Of a DNA stretch of 64,000 bases, positions 57,620 to 64,000 are shown piece by piece. Made by a program: the position numbers and the translations under genes. The notes under the pieces are model-generated. The model saw nothing but the letters and a program-made list of their open reading frames with translations. It did no database searches and was not told where the DNA came from. Numbering within the stretch: position 1 is the stretch's first letter; every line of letters starts with the position of its first letter. The stretch spans positions 3,209,970 to 3,273,969 of the forward strand of contig NC_092012.1 in assembly GCF_042242105.1 (NCBI RefSeq), read 5' to 3'. The DNA comes from Pempheris klunzingeri. Taxonomy: Eukaryota > Chordata > Actinopteri > Acropomatiformes > Pempheridae.

Positions 57620-59733
57620 TCAGAGATGGACGCCTCTCTGTCTGAACAGCTCCTCCAGCTTCTCCTCCAGAGCCGAGTTGGTTCCCTTCAGGCCCTTCAC
57701 CACCTCACAGGCCCACACGAAGTACTCCTGGGCCCGCTCGGCTGTCCAGCCTGCCAAACACAAACAGAGGGAGACAACGCGGTGATCAGGGACATTGTGA
57801 AGTAGTCGTGCAGGACGTCACCAGGAGGTGTTACAGTTCTACGACTTTTAACTGCACAAGAGTCTGTAAAACATTAGTAGTTAGATAAGTTAACACACAT
57901 ATATCTTTCCCAAATTAGTGCTCTTATTTTTGTCACTTTATTGTGTGCACTCCTGCACCATCATTTAAAAGAAAAAACTGGAAGCTTTCATTATTGTTGA
58001 CAAATCCACTGTTCCAATAAAGTCCCATGAACTTCTGTTAAGTAACATTTGCTTAAAACTAAAGTGTCCAGCTGTTTCAGAAAATTATTTTTGAAAATGA
58101 AACTTAATATTTCTGAGCTGTTTTAAAGATTTTTTATGGGATCTGTTGACAATAACAAAATATTATAGTATCAGCAGCCTTATCTATAAGTGAACTGTAG
58201 CTAAGCTTGAATTGCATCTGGGTGTAATACTACTTCAGCCTTTGAATACAAATACACACATGTTGTATTAATAGTAAATATATGGGGGTGTCTACATTGA
58301 TCTGTGCCAATATTTTCTTTTCTTTCCATTACGTTTTTATCTTTGTTCAAGTTCTTACAATTTCCATGTTAATATGTGTATTTCCTGTACAATGAATGAA
58401 TAAATAACTAAATATTTTAATTAAAATGTTGAGGTATCGTTTGTTTTAGACACAATAAAGAATGAAAACACATGAAGCAGTGACAGTGAGTGTGTGGGGG
58501 GGTGCTGACCGACAGGTGTGCTGCGGTTCAGGTCCCTCAGGTTGTACAGTTTGTCAGCCAGTTTGACCAGCTTGGCTTGGCGGCTGCAGTGAGCCGCGTG
58601 CTCCACCTGCAGGCGCTTCCTCTCCTGTTTGGGCAGGCTTTTGTCGTCCGTCACCTCGTGAACGATACGAGCCACGATGGGTCCAAACTTTGCTTCGAGC
58701 TCTGCCGGAGAGGTGTCCGTGTCTTCCACTGTGTCGTGAAGCAGAGCCGCCTGCAACACGAAGGCACCACACAGGCTCAGTGATGCAGGGAAGAGACGCT
58801 GCAGCAGCAGACAGTGTTAACAGAAACTATCTGATAACTTACTTGCAAAACCTCGATGTCTGTGACGCCTCCTTCATGGCTGAGAATTCTTGCTACTCCT
58901 TAAAAGCACATACACAGAGCTGTGAGTATCAGAGAGAGGAAAGTCTTATTGTTTCAGCTGCTGCCACAAACATCAGGACTATTAAAGGATAACTTCAGCA
59001 TTTTTAAACCTGGGTCCTATTTTTACACATCTTGAGTTTGAAATGACTAGAAGGTGCAGAAAATTTTGGAAATGGTTCAGTAGATTTTATCAGTCGGCAG
59101 CTGCGAATGGACTAGAACTGCTGTAATATAATCTTTTAGGGCAATGCACCAGTCAAAGTGTATCATATGGCATGGTTCAAAGCAACCAGACTCCTTTGGA
59201 AAAACAGTAATTTTGACTTGCAAAACACAGGAGCTGCTGGTCTTCTGCTGCCTTGATGAGTTGTTGTTTTTTTTGTATTATTCTGCAACTTTTGTGGTTT
59301 AAAGAGTCAATTCCAATCCAGATTCAAGTGTTAAAACACCAAAGTTACAGCAAATAAACCAGCGAGTGATGTGCTCTGTGATGTAAAATTACTGTTTTTG
59401 TCAATGGAGTCTGGTGGCTTTGAAGAGAGCGATACTACAGCTGTTTCTGGTAAAAACAAAAAGGATTATACAAACAAAGATTACATTACAGCCATTGTGG
59501 CCAACACTGGACCAACTGACAAATCCCAAAAGTTCCAGAAACTATTTACTTTTGTTTTCATTTCGACTTTTCCAAGCAGCACCTGAAGGCACCACAGCAC
59601 AGTGAGGCGCCCCCTTCTTACCAATGGGGTGATTAATATACGGCGTCTGTTCCGGATCTTTGCGTCGTTGGTTGCGATGTTTCTCTGCAGCGAAGTTAAC
59701 AGTCTCCAACAACAAAACTGCGTCTAAATTCAT
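57620..59733 (-). CDS. hddc3: MESH1 (p)ppGpp/NADPH hydrolase, 4 exons
   Basis: Metazoan SpoT homologue: removes the 3'-pyrophosphate of ppGpp and also acts as an NADPH phosphatase, using a Mn-binding HD domain. Exons 5'-3' on the minus strand: 59733-59622, 58898-58843, 58750-58510, 57750-57620; 540 nt, 179 aa, the same length as human. Key residues are all in place with human numbering: R24/K25 (QRRKDPE), H35 (INHPIG), H61-D62 and E65-D66 (LLHDTVEDTD), D122 and N126 (KLADKLYNLRDLNR). The start is ATG 59733 with G at -3; the codons upstream in frame are not ATG. It is divergent from vps33b (477 bp between start codons) and followed on the same strand by mfap1. Intron 1 holds a fold-back element. 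Confidence 0.97.
57751..58509 (-). other. hddc3 intron 3
   Basis: AT-rich; no gene, RNA or recognisable transposon. Confidence 0.6.
58982..59550. mobile_element. fold-back element, copy 4 (hddc3 intron 1)
   Basis: Begins TTAAAGGATAACTTCAGC, then TTTAAACCTGGGTCCTATTTT, the best preserved terminus in the window. CAACCAGACTCCTTTGG and CAGTAATTTTGACTTG pair with AAAATTACTGTTTTTG and GGAGTCTGGTGGCTTTG further right. The far right terminus is not clear, so the end is approximate. Confidence 0.8.
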
Positions 59734-60210
59734 GGCTGACAACAACAACAAGTAGAGACAGAAAAAAAAAAAATTGCGTCAGTTGACTTCAACCTGCGTC
59801 GCTGCTCCAGAGGTGTTGCGGTCCGTTCCGTTTGGTGTCCGGGCGGAAACAGCTTATGAAGCGATCATTCCGCTAATTTAGCTACGGAAGCAGGTAGCTT
59901 GTAGTATCAGCTAAACTAGCCTTTGCTGGTGATTTGAGAGATATTCAGTGCTTTTTTTAATGTCATTTATTGGATATGTTTGTGAAATTATTCCCATATT
60001 AGAGTCAGGATTTCGACTCTTGTCTTCATCTCGGAAAATCGTATGATGTACAGGATGTGTTTTTAGCCTGCGTGCTAACCTAGCTAACTGGCACAGATTT
60101 AGCAGCCTCTCTGTCAGTCCAGTACATGTTGTGTTTCCGGAGTAGTAACGTTAAATCAGTATTTTCTTCTGTGTGTAGTGGAGGAGTGAGAGTCCCCGTT
60201 GTGGCCCAAC
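59734..60210. promoter_or_regulatory. bidirectional hddc3/vps33b promoter region
   Basis: The two start codons are 477 bp apart and diverge. The interval is CpG-enriched in places (59800-59890, 60120-60200) and has GGAA/TTCC ETS-like motifs such as GTTTCCGGAG near 60134. A pyrimidine-rich TTTCTTCTGTGTGTAG at 60163-60178 looks like an acceptor, so vps33b may have a 5' UTR intron, with a possible donor GCAG/GTAGCT near 59893. Confidence 0.6.
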
Positions 60211-61224
60211 ATGGCTCACAGTACCAGGAGAGATTCCCCGGAGCTCCCTGACTTCTCTCTGCTCAAGAGGCTGGCCAGAGATCAGCTCATCTACCTGCTG
60301 GAACAGGTAAGAGGAGCAGCATGTCTGTGGCTCCTCCTGCAGACAGACCACCATCAACATCATATATCATATACATGATACTGTATTTATTAGGAGACAA
60401 TAAGGGAATACACAGCTGCATTAGTTATGATTAGTATTTTCTTATTGCTTACATAAATCCTTTGAAAAGGCCAAGCTCTATAATAGCCTTTGGCTCCATT
60501 TGTCCAAAAACCATTTTAAAAAAAAGGTTTTTATTACCGTGAACACACATATTTTCCTCTGCCTGTAATACTTACCAGCGCCCCAAATGTGTATTAATTC
60601 ACAGCTGACAGTAGTTCCCATAAAATGTGCAATTTGGCCTGTTTAGAGATTTAAAGATTTCTGTCTTCAGTAGGAACCAATGGCTGAATGCCACATGCAG
60701 GGAGGGGAAGTACTGACAGACTTAGTTTGTAGTTTTTTGTGGGATTTGTTGATGGTAAGAAAAATACAACCCTGAAAAAAATAGCAACACATAATTACTG
60801 TATTTTATGTGTAAATGTTTTTACTCTGCAGCCAAATAGTTCATTCTAATAGACAGAGCATCCTGTCAGTGTAGAAAGCTTTTAGCTTGTGTTTGCTGCT
60901 GCATAGATTGTCCCAGGTTTTGTCTCCTCTCCTCCATCCTCCTCTCTTTGTGCCCCAGCTGCCAGGGAAGAAGGACCTCTTCATCGAGGCGGACTTGATG
61001 AGCCCGCTGGATCGTATCGCCAATGTCTCAACGCTGAAGGTGAAACTCGTCAGCTGTTTACCGCATGTCTTCTGACTCTCTAGTGACTCCTTCCAATAAA
61101 AAAACATTTGTTCCCGTGTTTTTACAGCAACATGAAGTCGACAAACTCTACAAAGTGGAATACAAACCTATTAGCAGCACCTCCGATCAGTGAGTCCTGC
61201 AGCCTTCGTACTCCTGACATCATG

Positions 61225-61259
<35 letters not shown>

Positions 61260-64000
61260 CAACGTGGCACTACTCTTACAGGCTCTGTTTCCTGATCCGA
61301 CCGAGAATACAAACTGTAAAATGGATATGTGGTAAGTAGAGTTGAATATTCTCTTTTTTTAAATGTTTAACACTGTCATTAATAATCTTCTCATAAATCT
61401 TAAATTTAATGGAAATGAATGAAACTGAGACAAAAAAAAAAAAAAACTCTATTTCGTGCTGTTTTCCTTCTTGTTCCAGATGTGGCCAATGCAGACAAGG
61501 CAGCAGGGAAATTTAGAAGATACAAGATCATCTTTACCCCTCAGAAGGTATTTCACTCTCTGCTTGGATTAGTTTTACATGGAGCTCTTCTTGTGCTCCT
61601 ACTGACTCTCCTGTGTCGTCCAGTTCTATGCGTGCGAGGCGGTGCTAGAGGAGCAGGGGCTCTTTGGCGGTAAGCATCCCTCTTTCTTCACATCTTATTT
61701 TAGGAGCAAGTGATCACTGCTGTTGAGTGGAAGTGTTGAACTTGAGCATGTCTTCTCCCACAGATGTGACCACTGATGAGTGGGCTTTCAGTCTCCTTCC
61801 ACTCGACGAGGACGTCATCAGTCTGGAGCTGCCGGAGTTCTTTCGAGACAACTTCCTGGTAAATAATGTCTGAGATAGAGCTGAAATTATTCAAATTAGT
61901 CGATTTTTTTGTTTAGTCAATTAACAGATGATTTTAATAATAGTGGAAGCAAAAGTTCCATTTGAAATTTATTGGTTTCAACTTTTATTATGTGAATATT
62001 TGGAGGGGCTCCTCTGTTATAATAAACTTTTTATGGTTTTATCACACGGTTCAAAGCCACCAGACTCCATTGACAAAACAGTCCTTTTAATTTTAGTAAA
62101 GTTGCTGGTCTACCACTGTCTCAATCTGTTAGTTTCTTTCCATTATTGTGTGACTTTGGTGTTTTGAAGGGATAGTTTGAATCCAACACACAACAACACA
62201 ACAAACTAACTGATCGAGGCAGAAGTAGATCAGCCACTCTTGCATTCTGCGAGGTAAAATGACTATTTTTGTCAATGGGGTCTGGTGGCTTTGAGCGAAG
62301 TGTTATGGCTGTTTTTTGGTTGAACAAAAAGGATCTTTCTCTGTAGGCCTTAAATGTTTGGAAAAGAAAACCAGCAAATAGTGAACATTTACATTTGGCC
62401 AGACCTTAACAGATAAAATAATGTTTGACTGATAGAAATATTTCTCTCTCAAACATCAAAACGGCTCTAATAATAAGAATTCTATTGAACCTTGTGATGC
62501 AAATTACAGCTGTAACTAATGATTGATTTAATGATGAATCATGTGGGATGTAAATATCAGAAAAAAGTTGGTAAATTGATGAATAATTCCAGTACTAATG
62601 GCAGTTTGAGCCACTATATAGATAAGTAAAACTGAATAAGTACCAGAACGGGTGCTTTAGGTTGTATTTTCTCACCCAGGCAGGGGACCAGCGCTGGGTG
62701 AGGACGGCTGGCAGCGCTCTGCACCTCCTTCACTCCCTTTACGGCCCGTTCACAAACATCTACGGGATTGGACGATGTTCGAAGGTGCAGTAAGATCAGA
62801 GACCAAAAACTCATCTGATGTAACGGTCACATGAGCTGTGATGTGTTTTGGCTTCACCTAAGATGATGTTTGTGCCGTTAATTCTGTCCATCTGTCTGGT
62901 GCCAGATGGCGTACGAGTCGTGGAGGGAGCAGGTAGAAGAGGGAGAGCAGAAGGCTCGTCAGCCTGAAATAGGAAAGGTGTTTCTCATTGACAGAGGTAA
63001 GAAGTCGTGCGTCCTTCTCTCAGTGTTTGACGTGTTGAGCTGTGCTGCTTTTCCTCCCTAACGTTGTTACTGTATTTTCAGATGTGGACTTTGTCACTCC
63101 TCTGTGCTCACAAGTGGTCTACGAAGGACTCGTGGATGATATATTTAGAATCAAATGTGGTGGGTACCAAAGCAGCTTTGCTCCCTGAGACCGTGTCCAC
63201 GTTTAGCCCGTCTACACTGGTCAGGTCACTGTCAGAAACCTGAATAACAGAAAAACAGCCGTATCTCTTTCTCCTCATCTTCTGATCGGCAGATAACAGA
63301 GCTGAGGACTAGGACAGACATTGCTGGATCACTTCTGCTCTCTCCGCTCACCTAAACTGCGATAACAAAGCTGAATTTCACCATTTAGTTTTTGTCATTT
63401 ACAGATTTTTACTGTTTGTTTCTGCACTGCTGTGCTGAGGGGATCAATCAAATCAGGATTTTATCACCGTGAATATCACGTGACAAACTAATAGTTTTGA
63501 TTCTGATATTTTGTAAACAAATTTAGCTAATTTAAGGATAATTTAAGGCTTTTTGCCAAATGAAGAGGCATTTTCAGACATTACTATGGACCCTGATGGG
63601 CGTTAGTTTGAGTATCTGAAGCGTAGAAGCTTAACTGTGGAGCCGATCTTAAAAGAAACAGTCTTAATACTCAAAGCTCAGACTGCTCTCATTTTTCTGT
63701 AGAATCAAACCTCCCACTTGTATAATGACACTTTGGTTGCACACCGTTGTTCTCGCTTGTGTGTCGATGTGTCGTCTCATCACGGCGTCTGTCCTGCAGG
63801 ATGTGTGGAGTTTGGACCTGACGTCACCTCCTCGGATAAAAGCGTAAAAGTCATGCTGAACTCTCAGGATAAGGTAAGACCTTAAGACGGACTGACATTG
63901 GAGGGGAAACTGTCTGCTGGTGCCATCTTCCATCACGATTAGAAGTCTAACGTCGTAACGTTGAATTCTCGTGTCTTGTAGGTCTTCAACGAAATCAGAA
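60211..64000 (+). CDS. vps33b: VPS33B (5' part, 12 exons, cut by window end)
   Basis: Sec1/Munc18-family protein that, with VIPAS39/VIPAR, guides SNARE-dependent membrane trafficking at recycling and late endosomes; loss in humans causes ARC syndrome. Exons: 60211-60306, 60959-61039, 61128-61189, 61282-61331, 61480-61547, 61624-61669, 61764-61858, 62680-62784, 62906-62996, 63082-63159, 63800-63873, 63982-end. All joints keep frame, giving the first 288 residues of a protein of about 617. Landmarks: [139 protein letters not shown]. The start ATG (aacATGG) opens the family's N-terminus. Very short introns alternate with one longer intron that hosts a transposon. Confidence 0.96.
60307..60958 (+). 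other. vps33b intron 1
   Basis: AT-rich; nothing recognised. Ends in a strong CT-rich tract before the acceptor at 60958. Confidence 0.6.
61227..61256 (+). repeat. (CA)n in vps33b intron 3
   Basis: About 15 CA units within a 92-base intron, 25 bases before the acceptor at 61281. The array fills a third of the intron, where branch-point sequences would normally lie. Confidence 0.92.
62040..62350. mobile_element. fold-back element, copy 5 (vps33b intron 7)
   Basis: Shows both arms: CCACCAGACTCCATTGAC and GTTGCTGGTCTACCACTG on the left, and TAAAATGACTATTTTTGTC and GGGTCTGGTGGCTTTGA on the right. The centre is TGTGTGACTTTGGTGTTTTG near 62145. The outer termini are lost or diverged, so the copy is shorter than the others. 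Confidence 0.8.
63160..63799 (+). other. vps33b intron 10
   Basis: No gene or RNA recognised. A 'gaggggatcaatcaaatcag' fragment near 63440 may be a retroposon tail, but too little remains to be sure. Confidence 0.5.

Overview
This is a piece of vertebrate nuclear DNA, almost certainly from a ray-finned (teleost) fish. The genes are split into short exons with GT-AG introns. Noncoding DNA is full of (CA/GT)n microsatellites and of repeat families typical of teleosts: Tc1-like fossils, short TTAAAGG-ended inverted-repeat elements, and LINE/SINE tails ending in ATTG or GATTT repeats. All gene calls were made by reading exons and splice sites directly and comparing the spliced proteins with remembered vertebrate families. 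No database search was possible, and the species is not determined.

Layout: (1) 406-12941 (+), the last eight coding exons of adamtsl5, a secreted ADAMTS-like matrix protein with cysteine-rich, spacer and netrin-like domains; its 5' part lies outside the window. (2) 17544-38143 (-), complete serinc4, a multipass serine-incorporator family protein, 11 coding exons, about 499 aa. (3) An 8 kb gene-poor stretch. (4) 46487-50703 (+), complete hypk, a 121-aa chaperone-like partner of the NatA acetyltransferase. (5) 51366-57121 (-), complete mfap1, a spliceosomal protein, 8 exons, 442 aa. (6) 57620-59733 (-), complete hddc3/MESH1, a (p)ppGpp/NADPH hydrolase, 4 exons, 179 aa. (7) 60211-64000 (+), the first 12 coding exons of vps33b, an SM-family vesicle-fusion protein that runs off the window.

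The order serinc4(-), hypk(+), mfap1(-) matches my recollection of human 15q15.3, and hddc3/vps33b are neighbours at human 15q26.1. The fish block therefore joins two human chromosome-15 loci, with adamtsl5 (human 19p13.3) on its flank. The right-hand 18 kb is compact: hypk and mfap1 are tail-to-tail with nearly touching poly(A) signals, hddc3 lies about 500 bp upstream of mfap1 on the same strand, and hddc3 and vps33b share a 477-bp head-to-head promoter region. The left-hand 45 kb is loose and repeat-rich.

The most notable non-gene signal is a family of long, nearly palindromic fold-back elements, five copies here, four of them inside introns of mfap1, hddc3 and vps33b. One copy carries a perfect 27-bp-arm hairpin. 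Other items are a dense cluster of alternating CA/GT arrays in a serinc4 intron, microsatellites sitting at splice sites, and a NAGNAG acceptor in adamtsl5. I found no convincing sign of a wholly new system; the fold-back family is the best candidate for follow-up.
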